A stretch of 64,000 nt of DNA from Shimia sp. R9_2 (GTDB lineage: Bacteria; Pseudomonadota; Alphaproteobacteria; Rhodobacterales; Rhodobacteraceae), in NCBI RefSeq assembly GCF_017743735.1, contig NZ_JAGHRO010000007.1:186001-250000 (forward strand), given 5' to 3'. Below the pieces are notes generated by a model. It was not told the origin of the DNA, ran no database searches, and saw only the letters and a list, made by a program, of their open reading frames with translations. The position numbers and the translations under genes were made by a program. Positions 27,466 through 36,068 of the stretch are shown piece by piece; the stretch's first letter is position 1, and each line of letters opens with the position of its first letter.

Positions 27466-28143
27466 TCACTGCGCGCGCGGATCGGCCTGTTGCACAAGAT
27501 GGCGGCGCAGAACCTCGATCATCCAGCCCAGCATAATCCCGTTGAGCACATGCCACATGAAATGGGTGCCAAAGGGCACCGCCTCGCACATTGGCATATC
27601 GAGCGAGCGGAAGGTGAGAGAGGCGAGCAAAAGGCCACCGCCAATCGCCAAGCCGCGCGCCACGGTGGGCAAGCGCCCTCTCAGCGCGCGTGCATAGGCG
27701 AGTATCATCACGGGCACAGGCATATAGGCGGCCGAGACCCCAAGCAGCGGCAGATGGGAAAACAGCGGGATGGTCAGCGCGGCATAAGGAAAGAAGCCGA
27801 GCGTGGCGACAGCGGCCCAGAGCGGGCGCAGCCGCCAGAAGTGCCGGTTGGCCGCGTAAATATAGAGCAGCACATAGATCGCAATCGGCGCCACATCCGC
27901 CACTCCGGCCCAGCGCGTCGCGTAGGTGTGAAACAGAAAGCTGCCAATGCCGATGAGCGCGAGAATGACACAGAGCGTGCGCGCCAGTGTTTTCCCGCCA
28001 ACCACCGGCACATCGCGCAGACGCCCCCACATCCAGAGCGCGGCCAGAACAAAGGCGGCATTTGTCACCGCATTCACGGGTTCCGCCCAAAAAGCCGGGC
28101 TCATGCGCTCACAATAGGCGTCCACCTGCGCTGTCCAATCCAT
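27466..28143 (-). CDS. Ceramidase-family membrane protein
   Basis: A 225-residue seven-helix membrane protein. The pattern EPVNAVTNAAF near the N-terminus, GSFLFHTYATRW with a conserved histidine, and GTHFMWHVLNGIMLG near the C-terminus matches the alkaline ceramidase/PAQR-like superfamily (CREST), whose metal site is formed by such histidines. Substrate in bacteria without sphingolipids is unclear. I take ATG 28143; a GTG 39 bases upstream is possible. It lies 85 bases upstream of gatC and diverges from the UPF0173 gene. Confidence 0.83.
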   Translation of the reverse strand: MDWTAQVDAYCERMSPAFWAEPVNAVTNAAFVLAALWMWGRLRDVPVVGGKTLARTLCVILALIGIGSFLFHTYATRWAGVADVAPIAIYVLLYIYAANRHFWRLRPLWAAVATLGFFPYAALTIPLFSHLPLLGVSAAYMPVPVMILAYARALRGRLPTVARGLAIGGGLLLASLTFRSLDMPMCEAVPFGTHFMWHVLNGIMLGWMIEVLRRHLVQQADPRAQ

Positions 28144-28224
28144 GCGGCCTGCCCCTTCCGTCCTGATCTCTTTTCTTGTCACGCGCCCGTGCTAGTCTGA
28201 CCATACATCAGAAGGAGAAACAGT

Positions 28225-28920
28225 ATGAAAATCATCTGGCTGGGGCATGGCTCCTTTCGCATTGAAACCGCCAATCTGGTGCTGCTGATCGATCCTTGGC
28301 TGACGGGCAATCCGATGTTGCCTGAGGATCAGCATGAGGCCGCTGTTGCAGGGGCGACGCATCTCATCCTGACCCATGCGCATTTTGACCATGTGGCCGA
28401 TATGCTGCCGCTGGCGCGCAAGCTGTCCTGCCCCATCGTTGGCCAATATGACTTGATGGCCTATTGGAATGAACACGAACATCTGGAAACAGTCGGTTTT
28501 AACAAAGGCGGCACGGTGGAGCTTGGCGAAGGCGTGACCCTCTCCATGGTTGCGGCATCCCACAGCTCCACCTTCGGCAGCGATGAAGGACCAAAGGCGG
28601 CAGGCTCGGAGGTGGGCTATATGCTGAAGGCAGAAGGGCGCACGGTCTATATCTCCGGTGACACAGACATCATGGCCGATATGGACTGGATGGGAGACTA
28701 TTATCAGCCCGACATCGGCATCCTCTCCGCCGGGGGCCACTTCACCATGGACATGAAAGGCGCAGCCTATGCAGCCAAGCGCTATTTCAACTTCAAAACC
28801 GTGATCCCTTGCCACTACCGCACCTTCCCGATTCTGGCGCAATCCGCCGATGATCTGCGCGCGGGCCTGCCGGATGTGGAGGTCATCGAACCCGAGGTCA
28901 TGCAGGCCATCGACATCTGA
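28225..28920 (+). CDS. UPF0173 metal-dependent hydrolase
   Basis: A 231-residue metallo-beta-lactamase-fold protein. LTHAHFDHVAD is the HxHxDH metal motif, followed by SGDTDIMADMDW and PCHYRTFPIL as the later metal-ligand regions. The length and start (MKIIWLGHGSFRIETANL) match the UPF0173 family of unknown substrate. An AGAAGGAG ribosome site precedes the ATG. The stop overlaps the next start (TGATG), so it is coupled to the M24-fold gene. Confidence 0.9.
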   Translation: MKIIWLGHGSFRIETANLVLLIDPWLTGNPMLPEDQHEAAVAGATHLILTHAHFDHVADMLPLARKLSCPIVGQYDLMAYWNEHEHLETVGFNKGGTVELGEGVTLSMVAASHSSTFGSDEGPKAAGSEVGYMLKAEGRTVYISGDTDIMADMDWMGDYYQPDIGILSAGGHFTMDMKGAAYAAKRYFNFKTVIPCHYRTFPILAQSADDLRAGLPDVEVIEPEVMQAIDI

Positions 28921-30089
28921 TGCCCGCCACGGACTTTTCCGCTGAAGAATACACTGCGCGCCTCACCAAGACGCGCCGCGCCATGGCGGCGCAAGGGGTC
29001 GACACGCTGATTGTGGCGGACCCTTCGAACATGGCCTGGCTCACCGGCTATGACGGCTGGAGCTTTTACGTGCCTCAGGCGGTGATTGTCCCTGCGACGG
29101 GTGATCCGATCTGGTGGGGCCGCCCGCAGGACAAGGCAGGCGCGGCGCAAACCACATGGCTGTCGGCAGAGAACCTCCTTGATTGGCCCGAGGCGCATGT
29201 CCAACACCCTGACCATCACCCTTATGAGGCGCTGGTGACGCATCTTCAGGCGCGCGGGCTGACCCGCAACATCGGCGTGGAGATGGACAATTATTATTAC
29301 TCTGCCAAATCCCATGCGGTGCTGATGGAGGCGTTTGGATCGCTCACCGATGCGACCAGCCTCGTGAACTGGCAACGCGCGGTGAAAAGCCCTGCCGAAC
29401 TGGCGATGATGCGCAAGGCCGGACGACTCACCGCGCATATGCATGCCACTTTGCGTGCCGGTTTTTGCGCAGGCCGCCCTAAAAACGAGCTGGTGGCAGA
29501 GGTGCAAGCCGCCGGGATTGCGGGCATTGACGGTATTGCAGGTGACTACCCCGCCATCGCCCCCATCGCACCCTCGGGCACAGAGGCCTCTGCCGCCCAT
29601 ATCACGTGGAACGACCGCCCGCTGCGCTCTGGCGAAGCGACCTATTTTGAAATCTCAGGCTGCTTTCACCGCTACCATTGCCCCGCCAGCCGCACGCTTT
29701 ATATGGGCACGCCGCCTGCAGACATCCGCCGCGCCGAAGAGGCTGTTTTGCGAGCCATTGAGGATGCCTTTGGTGCGGCCAAACCCGGCGCCACCTGCGA
29801 AGAGGTCGCCGCCTGCGTCTATGACAGCTTTGCGCGTGCGGGCTACAAAAAAGACAACCGCACCGGCTATCCCATCGGCCTAAGCTATCCGCCGGATTGG
29901 GGGGAGCGCAGCATGAGCCTGCGCCCCGGCGATACCACGGAGCTGGAAACAGGCATGACCTTTCACCTCATGCCCGGTCTCTGGACACCGGATTGGGGCG
30001 TGGCGATCACCGAAAGCTTTGAGGTCACCGAAACTGGCGGTGTGCCGCTGGCCGAGATCCCGCGCGAGATTTTTGTGGCAAAGACTTAG
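28920..30089 (+). CDS. M24-fold enzyme, ectoine hydrolase (DoeA)-like
   Basis: A 389-residue creatinase/pita-bread protein. DPSNMAWLTGYDGWSFYVPQ near residue 37 and GVEMDNYYYSAKS near 120 strongly recall DoeA (EutD), the ectoine-ring hydrolase. The aspartate metal ligands of true aminopeptidases are not visible (EISGCFHRYHCPASR in their place), which fits a metal-independent creatinase-type member. Other ectoine-catabolic genes (doeB, doeC, doeD, eutABC) are absent from the window, so the substrate is uncertain. It is translationally coupled to the UPF0173 hydrolase. Confidence 0.72.
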   Translation: MPATDFSAEEYTARLTKTRRAMAAQGVDTLIVADPSNMAWLTGYDGWSFYVPQAVIVPATGDPIWWGRPQDKAGAAQTTWLSAENLLDWPEAHVQHPDHHPYEALVTHLQARGLTRNIGVEMDNYYYSAKSHAVLMEAFGSLTDATSLVNWQRAVKSPAELAMMRKAGRLTAHMHATLRAGFCAGRPKNELVAEVQAAGIAGIDGIAGDYPAIAPIAPSGTEASAAHITWNDRPLRSGEATYFEISGCFHRYHCPASRTLYMGTPPADIRRAEEAVLRAIEDAFGAAKPGATCEEVAACVYDSFARAGYKKDNRTGYPIGLSYPPDWGERSMSLRPGDTTELETGMTFHLMPGLWTPDWGVAITESFEVTETGGVPLAEIPREIFVAKT

Positions 30090-30094
30090 GCAGC

Positions 30095-30544
30095 TCAACG
30101 GCGCGCGGCAAAGAAGCCTTTGAGAAGCGCTTCGCTTTCCGCCGCTGCGAGGCCGTCATAGATTTCGGGCACATGGTGGCATTGCGCGTGAGCAAAGACG
30201 CGCGGTCCCTGCGCCACGCCGCCGCTTTTGGGATCGCCCGCGCCATAATAGAGCCGCGCAATCCGCGCCTGGCTGATCGCACTGGCGCACATCGGGCAAG
30301 GCTCCAGCGTCACATAGAGATCACAGCCGACCAGCCGCTCGCTGCCAAGCGCCGCGCAGGCCGCGCGCATGGCCAGAATTTCGGCATGTGCGGTCGGGTC
30401 ATGGTCTTCGCGTGTGCGATTGCCTGCTTTTGCCAGCACCTGCCCATCCGGACCAACAACCACCGCCCCCACGGGCACCTCGCCGCGAGTAGCGGCGGCG
30501 CGGGCCTCAGCCAGCGCAAGATCCATATGGGAGGTAAATGTCAT
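30095..30544 (-). CDS. tadA: tRNA adenosine(34) deaminase
   Basis: A 149-residue zinc deaminase that converts A34 to inosine in tRNA-Arg(ACG). HAEILAMRAA supplies the zinc histidine and proton-shuttle glutamate, and LEPCPMCASAI the two zinc cysteines. ATG 30544 is chosen; a GTG seven codons upstream is in frame. It ends 5 bases from the convergent DoeA-like gene and diverges from rluB. Confidence 0.94.
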   Translation of the reverse strand: MTFTSHMDLALAEARAAATRGEVPVGAVVVGPDGQVLAKAGNRTREDHDPTAHAEILAMRAACAALGSERLVGCDLYVTLEPCPMCASAISQARIARLYYGAGDPKSGGVAQGPRVFAHAQCHHVPEIYDGLAAAESEALLKGFFAARR

Positions 30545-30620
30545 ATCCCTGACATGCCTTGCCACGCGCTGCTGCGCAATCCCCCTTCCCCGCTTGCGCT
30601 TTCCCCGTTACATGGGGGCC

Positions 30621-31520
30621 ATGACCCAAAAACCGCCCTCCTCCCGCCGCGCTGGCAAACCACAGCGCCCTGATCGCCCTGCGAAAGCGCCTCACAAATC
30701 CGGCCCGCGTGGTGCAAAGCCCGGCACGGCAAAGCCCGCCGCTGCAACGCCCAGCCCGGATGGCGACCGCATTGCCAAGGTTCTGGCACGCGCCGGTGTG
30801 GCCTCGCGCCGCGATGCGGAGCGCATGATCGAGGCGGGTCGGGTCAGCGTGAACGGCAAAAAACTCACGAGCCCCGCGCTGAATGTGACCGATAAAGATC
30901 GCATCACGTTCGACGGCAAAGCCATCGGCACGCCGGATCACGAGCGGCTTTGGCTCTATCACAAGCCGTCGGGCCTTGTGACCACCAACCGGGACGAGAA
31001 GGGCCGCGAGACCATCTTTGACAAGCTGCCGGAAAACCTGCCGCGTGTGATGACTGTCGGGCGGCTTGACCTCAACTCCGAAGGCCTGCTTTTGCTGACC
31101 AATGATGGCGGGGTCAAACGCAAGCTGGAGCTGCCAAGCACCGGCTGGCTGCGCAAATACCGCGTGCGCATCAATGGCCGTCCCACCGACGAGACATTTG
31201 CGCCGCTGCGCAAGGGCATCGAAGTTGAGGGCGAGCGTTTCCAGCCGATGGACATCACGCTGGACCGTCAGCAGGGCGCAAACGCCTGGGTCACGATTGG
31301 TCTGCGCGAAGGCAAAAACCGCGAAATCCGCCGCGCGATGGAGGCCATCGGCCTCACCGTGAACCGGCTCATTCGCACCTCCTATGGCCCGTTCCAATTG
31401 GGCCAGCTCAAACCCGGCGAGGTCGAAGAGGTGCGCCGCCGCGTGGTGCGCGACCAGCTTGGTCTTGAGGATGCGGTGGCCCCGGAAACCCGCCGCAAAC
31501 CCACGCGCCGCCGCCGCTGA
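30621..31520 (+). CDS. rluB: Ribosomal large-subunit pseudouridine synthase B-like
   Basis: A 299-residue protein of the RsuA/RluB/E/F family. A lysine/proline-rich tail (residues 1-40) is followed by an S4 RNA-binding domain (VLARAGVASRRDAERMIEAG) and the catalytic domain with GRLDLNSEGLLLLTNDG, whose aspartate attacks uridine. The C-terminus is arginine-rich. Targeting to the 23S U2605 region is inferred from family membership. An alternative start at 30612 adds three residues. Confidence 0.92.
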   Translation: MTQKPPSSRRAGKPQRPDRPAKAPHKSGPRGAKPGTAKPAAATPSPDGDRIAKVLARAGVASRRDAERMIEAGRVSVNGKKLTSPALNVTDKDRITFDGKAIGTPDHERLWLYHKPSGLVTTNRDEKGRETIFDKLPENLPRVMTVGRLDLNSEGLLLLTNDGGVKRKLELPSTGWLRKYRVRINGRPTDETFAPLRKGIEVEGERFQPMDITLDRQQGANAWVTIGLREGKNREIRRAMEAIGLTVNRLIRTSYGPFQLGQLKPGEVEEVRRRVVRDQLGLEDAVAPETRRKPTRRRR

Positions 31521-31583
31521 CCCTGCCTTGGCGCCCAAGCTCTGCGCTTTAGGCAAAGTTCCGCAAGAATGAGCCATACCCGC

Positions 31584-31618
31584 AGAACTTCCCCCTAGCC
31601 TTTGGGGGGCAGAGTTCT
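31584..31618. terminator. Inverted repeat between rluB and the TelA cluster
   Basis: AGAACTTCCCCC pairs with GGGGG...AGTTCT around an 8-base loop, followed by TAAGTTT. It lies 64 bases after the rluB stop and 36 before the small ORF of the next cluster. It may terminate rluB or form part of the control region of the XpaC/TelA cluster. Confidence 0.55.
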
Positions 31619-31654
31619 TAAGTTTCTCTGTAACTTAGCGAGGGTTGGAGCCAC

Positions 31655-31738
31655 ATGTCCTCAAGCGGTTTGCAACGGCTGGCCTTTGGTCTGCTTGTCA
31701 TGTTGATCTTATATGTCTCCGTGACAGGAGGCGCATGA
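31655..31738 (+). CDS. 27-residue membrane peptide upstream of XpaC
   Basis: A tiny open frame encoding MSSSGLQRLAFGLLVMLILY followed by VSVTGGA. It starts after a GGAG ribosome site at a 6-base distance, has one hydrophobic segment of about 15 residues, and its TGA stop overlaps the start of xpaC in an ATGATG/TGATG arrangement. That coupling, plus the good ribosome site, argues for real translation. No homolog is known to me. It may be a membrane-sensing micropeptide or a leader that sets xpaC translation. Confidence 0.55.
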   Translation: MSSSGLQRLAFGLLVMLILYVSVTGGA

Positions 31739-32628
31739 TGGCGCAGAAGTTCGGCGGAAAATACAGCCCTGACGGGCATCAGCAAGCACCACAACCCGCG
31801 TCCAGCGGGGGGGTTCGCGGTGCCAAACGCAGCCGCGTCGGTGGCCGCGTCAACCTGCTGTTCATCGCGCCTTTGCCCTTGATTTGGCAGGCTTTTACCT
31901 CAGAGCCGGTGGTTATGCTGCAATATCTCGCAGCGCTTGGTGTCTTGCTGTTGGCGGCCTGGATGACCCGCGAAGGGCTGTTTGCCCAAGAGGCCTATGA
32001 CGCCCGCAAGGTGGCCCGCCGCCCTGCCCTGCCACGCAAGATGCTCGGCTCTGTGCTGACCGCCGCTGGCCTTGGTCTGGCGGGCATCGCAGGTCATGGC
32101 CCGCTGGATGCCATTATCTTTGCGGTGATTGGCGGCGTGCTGCATGGCTTTGCCTTTGGCCTTGATCCCATGCGGGACAAAGGCATGGATGGGGTCAACA
32201 GCCACCAGACTGACCGCGTGGCGCGTGCCGTGGAAGAGGCCGAAGCGCATCTGGCTGCCATGCGTGAGGCCATCATGCGGGCTGGCGACCGGGCGCTGGA
32301 GCGGCGTGTGGATGCGTTTCAAACCACCGCACGCGATCTCTTTCGCACGGTTGAAGAAGATCCCCGCGACCTGACCGCGGCACGGCGCTATCTTGGCGTC
32401 TATCTGCTTGGCGCACGTGACGCGACGATCAAATTTGCCGACCTCTACAGCCGGACACAGGACGCCAAAGCGCGTGCCGACTATGCCGCGCTGCTGGATG
32501 ATCTGGAAAAGAACTTTGCCGCCCGCACCCAAAAGCTGCTTTTGGAGGATCGCGGGGACTTGAATGTGGAAATTGATGTCCTGCGGGAGCGCCTGGAACG
32601 CGAAGGCCTGCATCAGGACACTCTGTAA
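31738..32628 (+). CDS. XpaC-family (5-bromo-4-chloroindolyl phosphate hydrolysis) protein
   Basis: A 296-residue protein with a basic N-terminal tail (residues 1-38), two to three membrane helices (about 39-130) and a long helical cytoplasmic domain (HLAAMREAIMRAG, TIKFADLYSRTQDAKARADY). This matches XpaC, a family usually paired with TelA. The historic name reflects a phosphatase-like phenotype; the biochemical activity is unknown. CAGGAGG precedes two adjacent start codons; 31738 gives the better spacing, 31735 adds one methionine. Its start overlaps the 27-residue ORF, and telA follows 29 bases later. Confidence 0.82.
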   Translation: MAQKFGGKYSPDGHQQAPQPASSGGVRGAKRSRVGGRVNLLFIAPLPLIWQAFTSEPVVMLQYLAALGVLLLAAWMTREGLFAQEAYDARKVARRPALPRKMLGSVLTAAGLGLAGIAGHGPLDAIIFAVIGGVLHGFAFGLDPMRDKGMDGVNSHQTDRVARAVEEAEAHLAAMREAIMRAGDRALERRVDAFQTTARDLFRTVEEDPRDLTAARRYLGVYLLGARDATIKFADLYSRTQDAKARADYAALLDDLEKNFAARTQKLLLEDRGDLNVEIDVLRERLEREGLHQDTL

Positions 32629-32657
32629 GCGATTACCGACCGGAAAGGTGGATTTAA

Positions 32658-33854
32658 ATGTCTGAGACCGTGCGCAAAAAAGCCCAAGCCGCTGTGGCGG
32701 AAATCACCGAAGCAACCATTTCTCTGCCCGAACCTGTGGAGGCCAACGCGGTTGTGCCGCTCGCCGAGGCAGACGCGCCTGTGTCTGTGGAAATCAGCAA
32801 ACGCATGGCTGAGCTCGATATGGACAACACCACGTCCATTGTGTCTTTCGGCTCTGCGGCACAGGCGGAACTGCAAACGATTTCGCAGGCCATGCTGCAG
32901 GATGTGCGCAACAAGGATGTTGGCCCCGCCGGAGACAGCCTGCGCAATATCGTGACCACGATCCGGGGCTTTTCCGTCTCTGAGCTGGATGTGCGCCGCG
33001 AGCGCAGCTTCTGGGAGAAGCTTGTGGGACGGGCTGCGCCCTTTGCCAAATTCACCGCGCGGTTTGAAGAGGTGCAGGATCAGATCGACCGGATCACCGA
33101 CGATCTGCTGAGCCATGAGCACACGCTGCTCAAAGACATCAAATCGCTCGATCTGCTCTATGAGAAAACCCTCAACTTCTATGACGAGCTGGCGCTTTAT
33201 ATCGCAGCAGGCGAGGCCAAGATTGCGGAGCTGGATGGCACCGACATCCCTGCCAAAGAAGCTGAGGTCGCCGCAGCGGATGAAAATGCCCAGGTGATGA
33301 AAGCCCAGGAGCTGCGCGATCTGCGCGCGGCGCGTGATGATCTGGAGCGGCGGGTGCATGACCTGAAACTGACCCGTCAGGTCACCATGCAGTCCCTGCC
33401 TTCGATCCGCCTTGTGCAGGAAAACGACAAATCTCTGGTGACCAAGATCAACTCCACCCTGGTCAATACGGTGCCGCTCTGGGAAACCCAGCTGGCGCAG
33501 GCGGTGACCATTCAGCGCTCTGCCGAAGCGGCGGCTGCGGTGCGCGATGCCAATGACCTGACCAACGAGCTGCTGACCGCCAACGCCAAGAACCTGCGCG
33601 ACACCAATAAAGCGGTGCGCACCGAAATGGAGCGTGGCGTGTTTGACATTGAGGCGGTCAAAACCGCCAATGCCGAGCTGATTGCCACCATCAATGAATC
33701 GCTGCAGATCGCAGATGCGGGCAAAGCCAAACGCGCAGCTGCGGAAGAGGACATGAAGAAGATGGAAGCGGAGCTGCGCGACACGCTGGCCTCCGCCAAA
33801 GCCCGTCAGGACGGTCTGGGGGACACCGCCGCAACCTCCGTGCCCAAAGCGTGA
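32658..33854 (+). CDS. telA: TelA/KlaA toxic-anion resistance protein
   Basis: A 398-residue, almost entirely helical soluble protein. The central region (RSFWEKLVGRAAPFAKFTAR, DDLLSHEHTLLKDIKSLDLL, YDELALYIAAGE) is typical of the TelA family first linked to tellurite resistance on plasmids and later to wider envelope-stress responses. No catalytic motif is visible. An AGGTGG site precedes the ATG. The stop overlaps the GTG start of the following lipoprotein gene (GTGA). XpaC immediately upstream is its usual partner. Confidence 0.87.
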   Translation: MSETVRKKAQAAVAEITEATISLPEPVEANAVVPLAEADAPVSVEISKRMAELDMDNTTSIVSFGSAAQAELQTISQAMLQDVRNKDVGPAGDSLRNIVTTIRGFSVSELDVRRERSFWEKLVGRAAPFAKFTARFEEVQDQIDRITDDLLSHEHTLLKDIKSLDLLYEKTLNFYDELALYIAAGEAKIAELDGTDIPAKEAEVAAADENAQVMKAQELRDLRAARDDLERRVHDLKLTRQVTMQSLPSIRLVQENDKSLVTKINSTLVNTVPLWETQLAQAVTIQRSAEAAAAVRDANDLTNELLTANAKNLRDTNKAVRTEMERGVFDIEAVKTANAELIATINESLQIADAGKAKRAAAEEDMKKMEAELRDTLASAKARQDGLGDTAATSVPKA

Positions 33855-34771
33855 GGCGCGCCACTGCCATAGCGATGGGGCTCACCTTGGGCCTGCTGGC
33901 CGCCTGCGAGGAAGCAGGCGTCTCTATTCCTGCGCCCAAAGCGCCCAAGCCCAAGCCCGTGCCAGTCGAAAGCGAACGGCTTGCCACCTACTACAGTCAG
34001 GTGCAGGCCGATCTGCTGGCGCGCGGGCTGCTGCGCACCGACGGCGGCGGGCCGGACACGCCATTCACGCCAGACATGCTGGCGCGCAACTTCGAACAGA
34101 TCGCGTTTTACGACGAATACGTGCTGGATGCCGGTCTTGAGCGCGCCGCCGCCACGCCGGGACAGCTGCGCCGCTGGGAAGGACCAGTGCGCGTGAACCT
34201 TGAATTTGGCCCCTCGGTGCCGGAAAGCCAGCGCGCCACGGATCGCGAAACCCTTGCCGCCTATGTGCCAAGGCTGGCCCGCGTCACCGGGCATCCGATC
34301 CGCCAGACCAGCGGCTCTGCCAATTTCCATGTGCTTGTGATGGGCGCCAATGACCGCGCAACGCTTGAGAAGCGACTGGATGTTCTGCTGCCCAATGCAT
34401 CGCCTCAGACCCGCGCGCTGTTCACCAATGCGCCGCGCTCGATCTATTGTTTTGTGGTGGCGCAGGCCTCTGGATCCACGCCCAATGCCTATACGTCCGC
34501 AGTGGCGCTGATCCGTGCGGAACATCCTGATTTGATGCGCAAATCCTGCCTGCAGGAAGAGATCGCGCAGGGTCTGGGCCTGACCAATGACAGCCCGCGC
34601 GCCCGGCCCTCGATCTTTAATGATGACGAGGAGTTTGCGCTTCTGACCACCCATGACGAGATGCTTCTGGGCATGCTCTATGACCCGCGCCTTGCCATTG
34701 GTATGAGCGCGGAGGACGCCCGCCCTGTGCTCTACATCCTGGCCCGCGAGCAGACCGGCCAAGGATTTTAA
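33851..34771 (+). CDS. DUF2927 lipoprotein
   Basis: A 306-residue exported lipoprotein: signal ending GLLAAC with lipid cysteine at 19. The C-terminal domain has CLQEEIAQGLGLTNDSP and the FNDDEEFALLTTHDEMLL block, the signature of DUF2927 proteins of alphaproteobacteria; the function is unknown. The layout resembles a metallopeptidase-like helix, but no HExxH motif is present. The start is GTG overlapping the telA stop by four bases, strong evidence of coupled expression with telA. Confidence 0.85.
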   Translation: MRRATAIAMGLTLGLLAACEEAGVSIPAPKAPKPKPVPVESERLATYYSQVQADLLARGLLRTDGGGPDTPFTPDMLARNFEQIAFYDEYVLDAGLERAAATPGQLRRWEGPVRVNLEFGPSVPESQRATDRETLAAYVPRLARVTGHPIRQTSGSANFHVLVMGANDRATLEKRLDVLLPNASPQTRALFTNAPRSIYCFVVAQASGSTPNAYTSAVALIRAEHPDLMRKSCLQEEIAQGLGLTNDSPRARPSIFNDDEEFALLTTHDEMLLGMLYDPRLAIGMSAEDARPVLYILAREQTGQGF

Positions 34772-34795
34772 TGCGCCCATTGAAAGGACTAAAAA

Positions 34796-35959
34796 ATGGG
34801 AATTTTTGATTTTCTCACCGGCGAATTTATCGACGTCGTCCATTGGGTGGATGACACCCGCGACACGCTGGTCTGGCGCTTTGAACGCGAGGGCCATGAG
34901 ATCAAATACGGCGCCAAACTCACCGTGCGCGAGGGACAATCTGCGGTGTTTGTGCATGAGGGCCAGTTGGCGGATGTGTTCACGCCGGGGCTTTACATGC
35001 TTGAAACCAACAACATGCCGGTGATGACCACGCTGCAGCACTGGGATCACGGCTTCAAAAGCCCGTTCAAATCCGAGATCTACTACGTCAACACCACCCG
35101 CTTTGCCAATCTGAAGTGGGGCACCAAGAACCCGATCATGGTGCGTGATCCGGAATTCGGTCCGGTGCGCCTGCGCGCCTATGGCACCTATGCAATCCGT
35201 GTGGTCGATCCGGCGCGGTTCCTCACCGAGATTGTGGGCACCGACGGCGAATTCACCATGGATGAGATCAGCTTCCAGATCCGCAACATCATCGTGCAGG
35301 AATTCTCCCGCGTGATCGCAGCCTCTGGCATTCCGGTGCTGGACATGGCCGCCAACACCGCCGATCTGGGCAAGCTGGTGGCGGCGGAAATCTCCGGCAC
35401 CATTGCCGAATACGGCCTCGCCATCCCCGAGCTTTATATCGAAAACATCTCGCTGCCCGCCGCTGTGGAGGCCGCGATGGACAAGCGCACCTCCATGGGC
35501 ATTGTCGGCGATCTGGGCAAATACACCCAGTTTTCCGCCGCAGAGGCGATGATCGCCGCCGCGCAGACGCCAAACTCCGGCATGGGTGCAGGCCTTGGCA
35601 TGGGGATGGGCATGGGGATGGCGCAACAGATGGCGGCACAAACCGCGCAGCCCCTCGCCGCCCATCAGCCCGGACCATGGGGCGCGCGCCCTGCCGCGCA
35701 GGCAGCGCCTGCTCCGCAAGCGGCCCATGCGGCCCCTCCCCCGCCGCCACCGGTGGAACATGTCTGGCACGTTGCCGAAGACGGGCAGACCAGAGGCCCG
35801 TTCTCCAAGGCCGCGCTGGGCCGGATGGCCACCGCTGGTGAGATCACCCGCCAGACCCATGTCTGGACCGCCGGTCAGGACGGCTGGAAACACGCTGAAG
35901 ACGTGGCAGAACTGGCCCAGCTCTTCACCATTCTTCCGCCCCCGCCACCGGGAAGCTGA
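34796..35959 (+). CDS. SPFH-domain protein with C-terminal GYF_2 domain
   Basis: A 387-residue protein. Residues about 20-260 form an SPFH (stomatin/prohibitin) domain of the YdjI/virion-core-like type (LTVREGQSAVFVHEGQLADV, FTPGLYMLETNNMP, TFANLKWGT-like segment). A methionine/glycine-rich then proline/alanine-rich linker (about 262-315) leads to a GYF_2 domain (HVAEDGQTRGPFSKAALGRM, near 325-375). Relatives usually end in a zinc ribbon; here the zinc ribbon is the next gene. It presumably assembles on the membrane as part of a stress response. It lies 24 bases after the DUF2927 gene. Confidence 0.85.
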   Translation: MGIFDFLTGEFIDVVHWVDDTRDTLVWRFEREGHEIKYGAKLTVREGQSAVFVHEGQLADVFTPGLYMLETNNMPVMTTLQHWDHGFKSPFKSEIYYVNTTRFANLKWGTKNPIMVRDPEFGPVRLRAYGTYAIRVVDPARFLTEIVGTDGEFTMDEISFQIRNIIVQEFSRVIAASGIPVLDMAANTADLGKLVAAEISGTIAEYGLAIPELYIENISLPAAVEAAMDKRTSMGIVGDLGKYTQFSAAEAMIAAAQTPNSGMGAGLGMGMGMGMAQQMAAQTAQPLAAHQPGPWGARPAAQAAPAPQAAHAAPPPPPPVEHVWHVAEDGQTRGPFSKAALGRMATAGEITRQTHVWTAGQDGWKHAEDVAELAQLFTILPPPPPGS

Positions 35960-36068
35960 ACTGAAAATCTCCTGTACCCGGCTGCGCACACGTTCTTGAT
36001 ACCGCAGCCGGGCGCAGCACTTTCTCTGCCACACACGCGCTCCAACCCAGACAGCACCGACCTTTCAG

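Noticed and set aside
25524-27536. 670-codon plus-strand frame opposite gatA and gatC
   Set aside because: The minus strand carries all amidase and GatC motifs; this frame is their shadow.
33806-36034. 742-codon minus-strand frame across the DUF2927 and SPFH genes
   Set aside because: It covers two well-supported genes on the plus strand with coupled starts; its translation is low in hydrophobic order and lacks motifs.
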